Assembly: GCF_009650215.1 (NCBI RefSeq)
Contig: NZ_CP045851.1
Coordinates: 2,135,001 to 2,199,000, forward strand
DNA from: Actinomarinicola tropica
Lineage (GTDB): Bacteria > Actinomycetota > Acidimicrobiia > Acidimicrobiales > SKKL01
Length of the DNA: 64,000 nucleotides
Direction of reading: 5' to 3'
Of the stretch, positions 52,613 to 60,519 are shown piece by piece (the first letter of the stretch is position 1; every line of letters begins with the position of its first letter). The position numbers were made by a program, and so were the translations under genes. The notes under the pieces were generated by a model. The model was not told the origin of the DNA. It saw only the letters and a list, made by a program, of their open reading frames with translations, and did no database searches.

Positions 52613-53212
52613 TCACCAGCCCCCGCGGTGCACGACCTGGTCGGCGGGACGGCGAGGCCGCGCCGCCGATCGGCCCGGCTCGTCGGGGGCGGGGTGGCCG
52701 ATGGCGACCGCCCCGATCGGACGGATGCCCTCGGGCACCCCGAGCGAGCGGAGCAGCCGCTCCTCCTCGCGGAAGATCCCGAAGAACAGGGCACCCAGAC
52801 CGGCGTCGACCACCGCGTGGAGCAGGGTCATGGTGGCGAACGCGGTGTCGACCACCCAGTACGGGACGGGCCAGGCGTCCTCAGACGCGCCGAGGCCGGT
52901 GCGGGCCTTGTCGTCCTCGGCGTAGCGGGCCACGTAGGCGCCGGCGTCGGCCATCGGCAGCACGATGACCGGAGCGCGGAGCAGGCCCGGCCAGCGGAAG
53001 CCGTCACGCCGCTCCGGCGGGAGGGTGACGTCCCAGAAGCGGGACGTCTGCTCCGGACCCTCGAGCACGAGGAAGTGCCACCCCTGGCTGTTGCCGGCCG
53101 ACGGGGCGCGCCGCGCGAGGTCGAGCAGGGCGTCGACGACCTCCGGTGCGACCGGCTCGTCGGTGAAGTTGCGCACCATCCGCCGGCGACGGACGGCGTC
53201 GCCGAGCTCCAC
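52613..53212 (-). CDS. Nitroreductase-family flavoprotein
   Basis: 199 residues from the GTG at 53212. RRRRMVRNFTDEPV and RRAPSAGNSQGWHFLV are the FMN-binding start of the family; AVVDAGLGALFFGI lies near 140. It would reduce nitro groups, quinones or similar with NAD(P)H. Starts eight bases after the stop of the upstream unknown gene, so probably one operon. Confidence 0.87.
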   Translation of the reverse strand: MELGDAVRRRRMVRNFTDEPVAPEVVDALLDLARRAPSAGNSQGWHFLVLEGPEQTSRFWDVTLPPERRDGFRWPGLLRAPVIVLPMADAGAYVARYAEDDKARTGLGASEDAWPVPYWVVDTAFATMTLLHAVVDAGLGALFFGIFREEERLLRSLGVPEGIRPIGAVAIGHPAPDEPGRSAARPRRPADQVVHRGGW

Positions 53213-53220
53213 GGTGCGGC

Positions 53221-53889
53221 TCAGGCCAGCTTGGCCAGGTCCTCGGCCATCGCCCAACCGAAGGCGATGAGCGAGTCGCCACGCTCGGTGTCGAGTGGCT
53301 CGAACAGGGCGGCCACGTCCGGATCGATCTTCTCCGGCTTCAGGCTGGCGTGGTCGAGGACGCACGCCACCGCGCCGTCGCCCTTGGCGATGAAGGTGTG
53401 GTCGTCGTAGTTGCCGTTCTCGATGCCGAAGCGCTTGGCCAGCCGCCGCCCCCACGCCCGCTCCTCGCCCGAGGCCTTGTGGCCGGGGCGGGGCACGATG
53501 TCGTCGAGCTGCTTGTAGGCCTCGAAGGCCGACGCGTCGGCGAAGCGGGCGCCGACGAGGACGTCCTCGTCGGGGAAGGCGAGCACCGCCCGACGCAGCT
53601 GGTCGGTGACGATGCCCTTCAGGATGGTGTCGCGCTTGCTCGTGCGCTTGATCGACGCCACACCGACGAGCACGCACGGCGTCCCCCCGATGCGCTCGAG
53701 CGTGCTGAACGAGAAGCCCTTGAGCTTGCCGTTGTCCCGGGCGAGGGTGATGAGCACCCATGCCTCGGCCTGCTTGGAGAGGATGCCGACGCCGAGGTCC
53801 GACGACGACTCGGCGCAGATGTCGGCCATCTCCGCGAAGTCGGCATCGCTCAGGGCGGTGCAGTCCTTGGTCTCGATCTCGATCGCCAT
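53221..53889 (-). CDS. Conserved-looking protein of unknown function
   Basis: 222 residues, soluble, mixed alpha/beta. The block KGFSFSTLERIGGTPCVLVGVA (about 56-77; quoted only in part here as FSFSTLERIGG) and the helix after it resemble GNAT strand order, but the acetyl-CoA loop is not clear. DNGNYDDHTFIAKGDG-like region near 170 reads NGNYDDHTFIAKGDG. ATG at 53889 with AGGG close by and a TACTGT about 20 bases upstream, so it has a short leader. I do not recognise a family. Confidence 0.6.
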   Translation of the reverse strand: MAIEIETKDCTALSDADFAEMADICAESSSDLGVGILSKQAEAWVLITLARDNGKLKGFSFSTLERIGGTPCVLVGVASIKRTSKRDTILKGIVTDQLRRAVLAFPDEDVLVGARFADASAFEAYKQLDDIVPRPGHKASGEERAWGRRLAKRFGIENGNYDDHTFIAKGDGAVACVLDHASLKPEKIDPDVAALFEPLDTERGDSLIAFGWAMAEDLAKLA

Positions 53890-53968
53890 AGCCCTGCAGT
53901 GACCCCCAAGAACAGTAGACGGCGGCCCGTACAGTCCAGTGTGTCCGGGCGCAGGATGCAACTCGGTC

Positions 53969-54763
53969 TCAGCGCGGCGTCGGCCCGAGCCACACCTCGC
54001 AGGTGCCCACGGGCCGGAAGCCGCAACGGCGGTAGACCCCTTCGCCGTCTGCGGTGGCCTGGAGCCACACCCCGTGGGCGCCACGCCGCACCGCGCTCTC
54101 GAGCGCGCCGAGGGTGAGCGCCGTGCCAGCGCCCTGACGGCGGTGCCGCCGCATGACGCCGGCGCCGACGATGCCGGCGATCGGTCCGTCCACGTGCACC
54201 GTCACCGAGCCGACGACCCGGGATCGGTGCCCGAGCGCCACGAGCACCTCGACGCCGGGATCGTCGAAGGCGTCGGGCGGCACCATCTGCTCGGCGAGCC
54301 GCCGGCTGACGCCGAACGCCTCGCACTGGGCGACGACCACGGCGCGCCGATCGGCCGGCGCCGCCCTGCGCACCTCGGTCGACGGCGCCTCGGTGGTGAC
54401 GGGGTCGCCCTCCCGCAGGACCATCGCCGGCCGTCGCACCGCCACCCGGTACCCGCGGCCCCGCAGGGCGTCCTCGAGCTCCGGGTGCGCACCGGCGACC
54501 ACGTCCACGGCGGGCTGCCAGCGGCGGCGGCCGAACAGCACCTCGGCCGCCGCGAGGGCCGCGTCGGGATCGTCGAGAGCGCCCTCGATCACGGCCACCT
54601 GCTGGGTCTGATCGGGCACGCCGCTGAGCGCCACGAAGAGGCCGCCGACGCGGTGGGCGTCCCCACCGGTCCACCGGACCTGTCGGGACCAGCTGGCGAC
54701 GAGTCCCCCCTCGACGACCGCGAGGTCCTCGGGTGACGGCACCGCCTCAGAGGAGGATGGCAT
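53969..54763 (-). CDS. GNAT-family acetyltransferase
   Basis: 264 residues. The first part is a degenerate domain; the acetyl-CoA loop is VMRRHRRQGAGTAL (about 205) followed by GALESAVRRGAHGVWLQATADGEG and a final YRRCGFRPVGT. Substrate unknown. The ATG overlaps the dnaE stop by 17 bases, so it is read after dnaE; a GTG eight codons on is an alternative start. Confidence 0.82.
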   Translation of the reverse strand: MPSSSEAVPSPEDLAVVEGGLVASWSRQVRWTGGDAHRVGGLFVALSGVPDQTQQVAVIEGALDDPDAALAAAEVLFGRRRWQPAVDVVAGAHPELEDALRGRGYRVAVRRPAMVLREGDPVTTEAPSTEVRRAAPADRRAVVVAQCEAFGVSRRLAEQMVPPDAFDDPGVEVLVALGHRSRVVGSVTVHVDGPIAGIVGAGVMRRHRRQGAGTALTLGALESAVRRGAHGVWLQATADGEGVYRRCGFRPVGTCEVWLGPTPR

Positions 54764-57700
54764 CGGGCCCGATCAGGACCCGCAGCTCCCCCACCAGACC
54801 GTTCTCGGTCGACACGGCGAACTGGTCCGGCAGCTTGACGACCGTCGTCTCCCCCATGTGGAGGAACACCTCGGCGTCACCTGGGTGCTCGAGCAGGAGG
54901 TTCTTGAGCTTGGCCGACAGGGACTCCGACAGCACCGCCGGGTTGACGCGGATCCGCAGGGGCGGCGCCGAACCGGTCGTCACCCCGTCGAACGGCTCGA
55001 TCTCGACGGCCATGAGCTTGGGCAGGTCGTCGCGCTTGTCGACCCGGCCCTTGATGCAAACGATGCGGTCGTCCTCGAGCAGGTGCCCGTACTGCTGCAT
55101 CGTCTTCGGGAAGACCATGACCTCGGTCGAGCCCTGCAGGTCCTCCAGCGTGAGGACGGCCATCAGGTCGCCCTTCTTCGTCCACTTGCGCTGCAGGCCC
55201 GTGATGACGCCGCCGCAGGTGCGCACCGCGCCCTCGTCGATGTCGAGGAGGTCGGCGATCGCGCAGTCGGTCTTGCGCCGCAGAGCGTGCTCGGCGCCCA
55301 TGAGCGGGTGGTCCGAGACGTAGAGGCCGAGCATCTCCTTCTCGAACGCGAGCCGCGCCATCTTGTCGAACTCGTGGTCGGGGATCCGCGCCCGCTCGTC
55401 GAACACCGGCCCGTCCTCGACCTCCCCGAAGAGCGTCATCACGCCCATGTCGCGCTCGCGGCGACGGGCCACCGTGGTGTCGACGATCTGCTCGAACGCC
55501 GCCAGGAGCCCCTGGCGGGGGTGGCCGACCGAGTCGAAGGCGCCGGCCTTGATGAGCGACTCGATCGTGCGCTTGTTGAGGACCGAGAGGTCGACGCGCT
55601 CGCAGAAGTCGTAGAAGTCGGCGTAGGGGCCGTTGGCCTCGCGCTCGGCGACGATGTGGCCGACGAGGCCCTCGCCCACGTTGCGGACCGCGGACAGCCC
55701 GAACGGGATCGACCCCAGCTTGCCCCCGTCGGGATCGGGGATCGCGGTGAAGTTCGACTCCGACACGTTGATGTCGGGCACGAGCACCGTGACGCCCATC
55801 TGGCGGCACTCGGCCAGGTAGACCGCCGCCTTCTCCAGGTTGTTCTTCACCGAGGTGAGCAGCGCCGCGAAGTACTCGACCGGGTAGTTCGCCTTCAGGT
55901 AGGCCGTCTGGTAGGCGATGAAGCCGTAGCCGTAGGAGTGGCTCTTGTTGAAGGCGTAGTCGGCGAAGGGCTCGATGATGTCGAACCACTTCTTGCCGAG
56001 GTCCCGGCCGTAGCCGGTGGTCTCGCACCCTTCCTCGAACTTCTCGCGCTCCTTGGCGATGAGCTCGCGGATCTTCTTGCCGCACGCCTTGCGCAGGTTG
56101 TCGGCCTCTGCCAGCGAGTAGCCCGCGAACTTCTGGGCGATCCGCATGACCGACTCCTGGTAGATCATCAGCCCCTGGGTGGAGGCGAGGATCTCCTCGG
56201 CGTCGGGGTGCAGGTACTCGATCGGCTTCCGGCCGTTCTTGCGGTCGGCGTAGTCGTTGTGCATGTTCGCCGCCATCGGACCCGGCCGGTACAGGGCCAC
56301 GAGGGCGGCGACGTCCTCGAACGTGGTGGGTGCGAGCGAGCGCATCAGGGCCCGCATCGGTCCGCCCTCGAGCTGGAACACGCCGATCGAGTCCCCTCGG
56401 CGCAGCAGCTCGTAGGTGGGCTCGTCGTCGAGCGGCACCGAGTCGATGTCGAGGTCGACGCCCCGCGTGGTGCGGATGAGCTCGACGGCGTCGGAGATCA
56501 CGTCGAGGTTCCGGAGGCCGAGGAAGTCCATCTTGAGCAGCCCGAGGTCCTCGACCCCGTGCATCTCGTACTGGGTGACGACCGGCGCGTCCTCCGGGGC
56601 CTGGCCGGACTCCGGCTTGCGCTGGATCGGCAGGTACTCGGTGAGGGGCTCCTTGGTGATCACCACCGCGGCGGCGTGGATGCCGTCCTGGCGCCGCAGG
56701 CCCTCGAGGCCCTTCGCGACCTCGATCACCTTCTGCATGTCCGGGTCGGTGGTGTACATCTCGCGCAGCTCGGCGGCCATCTTGTAGCCGTCCTCGAACT
56801 TCGGGTGCGGCTCGAGGCAGGCGTACAGCGGCGTGTCACGGCCCATGATGAGCGGCGGCATGGCCTTGGCCACCTTGTCGCCCACGGCGTAGGGGTACCC
56901 GAGCACCCGCGCCGCGTCGCGCACCGCGGCCCGGGCCTTGATCGTGGAGAAGGTGACGATCTGCGCGACGTGGTCGCGGCCGTACATCTGCGCCGCGTAG
57001 CGGATCATCTCGTCCCGGTAGCGGGAGTCGAAGTCCATGTCGATGTCGGGCATCGAGATGCGGGACGGGTTGAGGAACCGCTCGAACAGCAGGTCGTACT
57101 TGATCGGGTCGAGGTCGGTGATCCAGAGGCAGTAGGCGACGGCGCAGCCCGCGGCCGACCCACGACCGGGACCGACCCGGATGCCGGAGTCGCGGGCGTG
57201 GCGGATGAGGTCCCACGTGATGAGGAAGTACGACGAGAACCCCATGTCCCGGATGACCTGGAGCTCGTAGGCGAGGCGCTCGACCACCTTGTCGTCGAGC
57301 TGGTCGCCCCACCGCTTCTTGGCTCCCTCGAAGGTGAGGTGCTGGAGGTACTCGTCGTCGCTCTCGAAGCCTGCCGGTAGCGGGAAGTTCGGCAGCTGCG
57401 GCTTGCCGAACTCGATCTCGACGTTGCACCGTTCGGCGATCCACAGCGTGTTGTCGCACGACTCGGGGATCTCCGAGAACAGGTGGCGCATCTCGGCCGC
57501 CGACTTCAGGTAGTGCTGGTCGCCGTGGAACTTGAAGCGGTCCGGATCGCTCATCAGGGAGCCGGTCTGGACGCACAGCAGGGCGTCGTGGGCCACGGCG
57601 TCGTGCTGGTGGGTGTAGTGGCTGTCGTTGGTGGCGAGCAGCGGCGCCCCGATCCGGCGAGCGATCTCGACGAGCTGGGGGTTGGTGCGGTGCTGCTCGG

Positions 57701-58283
57701 GGATGCCGTGGTCCTGGATCTCGACGAACAGGTTGTCCTTGCCGAAGATGTCCTGGAGCCGGCCCGCCTTCTTGTAGGCACCTTCGGTGTCGCCCCGCAT
57801 CAGCGACTGCAGGACGTGGCCGCCGAGGCAGCCGGTGGTGGCGATGACGCCCTCGCTGTGCTCCTCGAGCAGCTCCCAGTCGACGCGGGGCTTGTAGTAG
57901 TAGCCCTCGAGGAAGGCCCGGGACGCCAGTTGGATGAGGTTCTTGTAGCCCGCACCGTTCTCGGCGAGGAGGGTCAGGTGGTAGTAGAGCTTCTTGCCGC
58001 CGTCGACCTCACCGCCCGAGTCGTCGACGCGGCCGCGCCGCGACGGACGCTCGAACCGGTCGTCGTGGGCCATGTAGGCCTCGGTGCCGATGATCGGGGT
58101 GATCCCGTGGTCCCGGCACGCCCGGTAGAAGTCGAGCGTGCCGTACATGTTGCCGTGGTCGGTCATGCCGAGGGCCGGCTGCCCGTCGGCCGCGGCCGCC
58201 GCCACGACGTCCCCCACCCGCGCCGCCCCGTCGAGCATCGAGAACTCGGTGTGGACGTGAAGGTGGGTGAACGAGTCGGTCAC
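54747..58283 (-). CDS. dnaE: DNA polymerase III alpha subunit
   Basis: 1178 residues, DnaE1 size. PHP domain starts HLHVHTEFSMLDG and has GMTDHGNMYG. Polymerase catalytic acids are in PDIDMDFDSRYRD (about 410). The region FNKSHSYGYGFIAYQTAYLK is near 780. A helix-hairpin-helix and OB domain end the protein. It replicates the chromosome. GTG start with AGGAGG eight bases upstream: one of few genes here with a strong ribosome site. Confidence 0.98.
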   Translation of the reverse strand: MTDSFTHLHVHTEFSMLDGAARVGDVVAAAAADGQPALGMTDHGNMYGTLDFYRACRDHGITPIIGTEAYMAHDDRFERPSRRGRVDDSGGEVDGGKKLYYHLTLLAENGAGYKNLIQLASRAFLEGYYYKPRVDWELLEEHSEGVIATTGCLGGHVLQSLMRGDTEGAYKKAGRLQDIFGKDNLFVEIQDHGIPEQHRTNPQLVEIARRIGAPLLATNDSHYTHQHDAVAHDALLCVQTGSLMSDPDRFKFHGDQHYLKSAAEMRHLFSEIPESCDNTLWIAERCNVEIEFGKPQLPNFPLPAGFESDDEYLQHLTFEGAKKRWGDQLDDKVVERLAYELQVIRDMGFSSYFLITWDLIRHARDSGIRVGPGRGSAAGCAVAYCLWITDLDPIKYDLLFERFLNPSRISMPDIDMDFDSRYRDEMIRYAAQMYGRDHVAQIVTFSTIKARAAVRDAARVLGYPYAVGDKVAKAMPPLIMGRDTPLYACLEPHPKFEDGYKMAAELREMYTTDPDMQKVIEVAKGLEGLRRQDGIHAAAVVITKEPLTEYLPIQRKPESGQAPEDAPVVTQYEMHGVEDLGLLKMDFLGLRNLDVISDAVELIRTTRGVDLDIDSVPLDDEPTYELLRRGDSIGVFQLEGGPMRALMRSLAPTTFEDVAALVALYRPGPMAANMHNDYADRKNGRKPIEYLHPDAEEILASTQGLMIYQESVMRIAQKFAGYSLAEADNLRKACGKKIRELIAKEREKFEEGCETTGYGRDLGKKWFDIIEPFADYAFNKSHSYGYGFIAYQTAYLKANYPVEYFAALLTSVKNNLEKAAVYLAECRQMGVTVLVPDINVSESNFTAIPDPDGGKLGSIPFGLSAVRNVGEGLVGHIVAEREANGPYADFYDFCERVDLSVLNKRTIESLIKAGAFDSVGHPRQGLLAAFEQIVDTTVARRRERDMGVMTLFGEVEDGPVFDERARIPDHEFDKMARLAFEKEMLGLYVSDHPLMGAEHALRRKTDCAIADLLDIDEGAVRTCGGVITGLQRKWTKKGDLMAVLTLEDLQGSTEVMVFPKTMQQYGHLLEDDRIVCIKGRVDKRDDLPKLMAVEIEPFDGVTTGSAPPLRIRVNPAVLSESLSAKLKNLLLEHPGDAEVFLHMGETTVVKLPDQFAVSTENGLVGELRVLIGPDAILL

Positions 58284-58330
58284 CGCCGCGTCCCCTCCTG
58301 CGAATGACAGCGTTGTGATCCTGGAGGGCG

Positions 58331-58336
58331 ACTGTA
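58331..58336 (-). promoter_or_regulatory. Candidate dnaE -10 box (TACAGT)
   Basis: TACAGT on the minus strand about 48 bases upstream of the dnaE GTG, leaving a leader of about 40 bases with AGGAGG at its end. Lies in the gap after bpa. Confidence 0.5.
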
Positions 58337-58346
58337 CCCCACCGGG

Positions 58347-58856
58347 CTAGAGGTAGGTCCCCGGACGATCGGTGTGCCCGGCCTCGGCAGCGGGGCCACC
58401 CTGCGGCGGCATGAGCTGGCTCTGGCGCATCTGCTCGATCTGCTGGCGCGCCGCCATCTGCTGGGCGAAGAGCGTGGCCTGGATGCCGTGGAACAGACCC
58501 TCGAGCCAGCCGACGAGCTGGGCCTTCGCGATCCGCAGCTCGGCCCCGGACGGGACGTCCTCGTCGCCGAACGGCATGGCCAGCCGGTCGAGCTCCTCCT
58601 GGAGGTCGGGCGAGAGCGCGGAGCCGAGCTCGTTGACCGACAGGTCGTAGATGTCCCGGAGGCGATCCCGGCTGGCCTCGTCGAGGTCGGTGCTGCGGAC
58701 CTCGTCGAGCAGCTGCTTCATCATCGAGCCGATCCGCATCACCTTCGCCGGCTCGTCGACCGCCTCGCGGTGCTCCTCCGGCTCGGCCTCGACGGGCTGG
58801 ACCAGCTCGCCGCGCTCGACCGTGGACTCGTCGGGGGTGGGGTTCGCGTCGGACAC
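58347..58856 (-). CDS. bpa: Bacterial proteasome activator (Bpa/PafE, DUF2587)
   Basis: 169 residues. EPAKVMRIGSMMKQLLDEVR, DEASRDRLRDIYDLSVNEL, ELRIAKAQLVGWLEGLFHGIQ and FAQQMAARQQIEQMRQ match mycobacterial Bpa closely (from memory). It forms a helical ring that docks on the 20S proteasome without ATP. It ends RPGTYL, in place of the mycobacterial GQYL docking tail. I use the GTG at 58856, seven bases after TAGGGT. Implies that the organism has a 20S proteasome, not seen in this window. Confidence 0.93.
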   Translation of the reverse strand: MSDANPTPDESTVERGELVQPVEAEPEEHREAVDEPAKVMRIGSMMKQLLDEVRSTDLDEASRDRLRDIYDLSVNELGSALSPDLQEELDRLAMPFGDEDVPSGAELRIAKAQLVGWLEGLFHGIQATLFAQQMAARQQIEQMRQSQLMPPQGGPAAEAGHTDRPGTYL

Positions 58857-58863
58857 GAGCGCC

Positions 58864-58869
58864 ACCCTA
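58864..58869 (-). promoter_or_regulatory. Leaderless -10 box (TAGGGT) of bpa
   Basis: TAGGGT on the minus strand, seven bases before the GTG at 58856; the GTG at 58865 lies inside it and cannot be used on this transcript. Confidence 0.55.
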
Positions 58870-58879
58870 ACGGCGCGGG

Positions 58880-59998
58880 TCAGCCCCCGGCACCGAGCAG
58901 CGGGACGAGCATCTCCGCGCTCGTGACCGACCCGTGCCGACCCACCAGCTCGTAGGGTCCGCTGTCGGCCGGATCGAGGAACGCCAGGTTCCCCCAGGGC
59001 GCGACGAGGATGTCGCCCATCCGTGCCCGGGCCATGTCGGTGACCTTCGGTCCGTACCAGCCCTCGCTGATCGCCTCGTCGCGCGTGCGGATCCAGGCCT
59101 GGTGGCCGTGGTGGGTCGTGAGGGCCTCGAGCAGCGCGGGCGTGCGCCCGGGTCGGGCGTGGAACCAGCGGAACCGGCCCTCGCCCGACTGCATCGAGGT
59201 CTCGGCGAGCACCGCCGGGTGCGGCGTGGTGACGTCGCCCCCGGTCTCGACGTGGCCGTGGTCGGCGGTGATGAGCAGCGCCGCCCCCGGAGGGAGCAGG
59301 TCGATGATGTCGCTGACCAGTCGGTCCACGGCCACGAGCTCGGCGTCGTAGTACTCACCGAAGCCGTACTCGTGGGCGACCTTGTCGATCCCGTCGTAGT
59401 AGGCGTAGACGAACGGCTCGTTGGCGTCGAGGACGTGCTGCAGCTCGATGAGCATCGTCGAGGTCATGCGGTAGCCGTGGAACCGCACCTGGTGGAGGTG
59501 CGCCCCGGAGAAGCCCGAGGTGGCGAACTCGGCCTTGGTGACGATGGGTGGCCGCTGCCCGGCGAAGGGGACGACGTCCTGCACCCGCTCCGGCGGGAAG
59601 CGGTCGCGGGCGTCGCCGGTGGAGGTCGACCACCTCAGGACGTTCAGGACCTCCCCCTCGAGGGCCATCCGGTAGCCGACGACGCCGTGCTCGCCGGGCG
59701 CGAGGCCGGTGGTGATGGAGGTCAGCGCGGTGGCCGTCGTCGAGGGGACGACGCTGCTCGCCGGACCGCCGACGAGCGAGCACAACGTGGGCGCGAGGTC
59801 GCGCCGAGCCTGCAGCTGCTCCCAGCCGAGGCCGTCGAGCACGAGGAGGACCACCTGGTCCGCGTCGGCCACCGGGGCCGGCAGCCACGAGGGGACGTCG
59901 GTCCACTCGAGGAGGGCGGGCACGATGTTCGAGAGGCACGCGCCCGAGTAGTCGGGCAGGTGCGGCCGCTGCGGGGAGTTGTCGCCCATCGCCTTCAC
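58880..59998 (-). CDS. Alkaline-phosphatase-fold nucleotide pyrophosphatase/phosphodiesterase
   Basis: 372 residues. LVLDGLGWEQL (about 53-63) gives the first metal Asp; SSVVPSTTATALTSITTG holds the nucleophile Thr; YYDGIDKVAHEYG and ITADHGHVETGG supply the other metal ligands. Phosphodiesterase I / PglZ-like superfamily. Substrate unknown. GGAGG lies seven bases before the GTG at 59998; an ATG three codons on is possible. Divergent from rrf2. Confidence 0.88.
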   Translation of the reverse strand: MKAMGDNSPQRPHLPDYSGACLSNIVPALLEWTDVPSWLPAPVADADQVVLLVLDGLGWEQLQARRDLAPTLCSLVGGPASSVVPSTTATALTSITTGLAPGEHGVVGYRMALEGEVLNVLRWSTSTGDARDRFPPERVQDVVPFAGQRPPIVTKAEFATSGFSGAHLHQVRFHGYRMTSTMLIELQHVLDANEPFVYAYYDGIDKVAHEYGFGEYYDAELVAVDRLVSDIIDLLPPGAALLITADHGHVETGGDVTTPHPAVLAETSMQSGEGRFRWFHARPGRTPALLEALTTHHGHQAWIRTRDEAISEGWYGPKVTDMARARMGDILVAPWGNLAFLDPADSGPYELVGRHGSVTSAEMLVPLLGAGG

Positions 59999-60049
59999 TC
60001 CATCACCTCCGAGGGGTCGTCGCCAACCACCCTCCCCTCCCGTCGGCCG

Positions 60050-60055
60050 TACAGT
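60050..60055 (+). promoter_or_regulatory. Leaderless -10 box (TACAGT) of the Rrf2 gene
   Basis: TACAGT seven bases before the GTG at 60063. Confidence 0.55.
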
Positions 60056-60062
60056 GGTCGCC

Positions 60063-60506
60063 GTGAAGGTCTCGACCCGTGGCGACTACGCGTGCCGCGC
60101 CCTCCTGTCGCTCGCTCTCCACGACGAGACCGAGGGGCCGACGTCGGTGCGCGACATCGCCGAGCGGACGGGCCTCCCCCAGCCGTACCTGGAGCAGATC
60201 CTGCTCGCGCTCAAGGGGGCGGGACTGGTGCGCTCGAAGCGCGGCGTCGGCGGCGGGTACGTGCTGGCCCGCGAGCCGGGCAGCATCTCCCTGGCCGACA
60301 TCGTGAGCGCGGTCGACGGCCCGATCGTCGCCGGTGACTTCGGCGAGCCCCACCAGGACGGTGCGTGCGACCACGAGGGGCAGTGCGTGCTGCTCGCGGT
60401 GTGGGCCGAGGCCGGCGAGCACATGCGCCGCCACCTCGAGGCGCGCTCGCTGGCCGACGTGGCGTCGATGGCCCGCGGCGAGCGGGAGTGGCCGATCACC
60501 GGTTGA
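60063..60506 (+). CDS. Rrf2-family transcriptional regulator
   Basis: 147 residues. It starts VKVSTRGDYACRALL, with a winged helix and SVRDIAERTGLPQPYLEQILLALKGAGLVRSKRGVGGGYVLAR. Later CDHEGQC gives two Cys where IscR-type members have three iron-sulfur ligands, so cluster binding is possible but unproven. Iron-sulfur, cysteine or redox control is typical of the family; no target is obvious next to it. Confidence 0.92.
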   Translation: MKVSTRGDYACRALLSLALHDETEGPTSVRDIAERTGLPQPYLEQILLALKGAGLVRSKRGVGGGYVLAREPGSISLADIVSAVDGPIVAGDFGEPHQDGACDHEGQCVLLAVWAEAGEHMRRHLEARSLADVASMARGEREWPITG

Positions 60507-60519
60507 CCGGTGCCCGCGG

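Noticed and set aside
54858-57380. An 840-codon open frame on the plus strand
   Set aside because: Entirely antisense to dnaE, with low-complexity translation.
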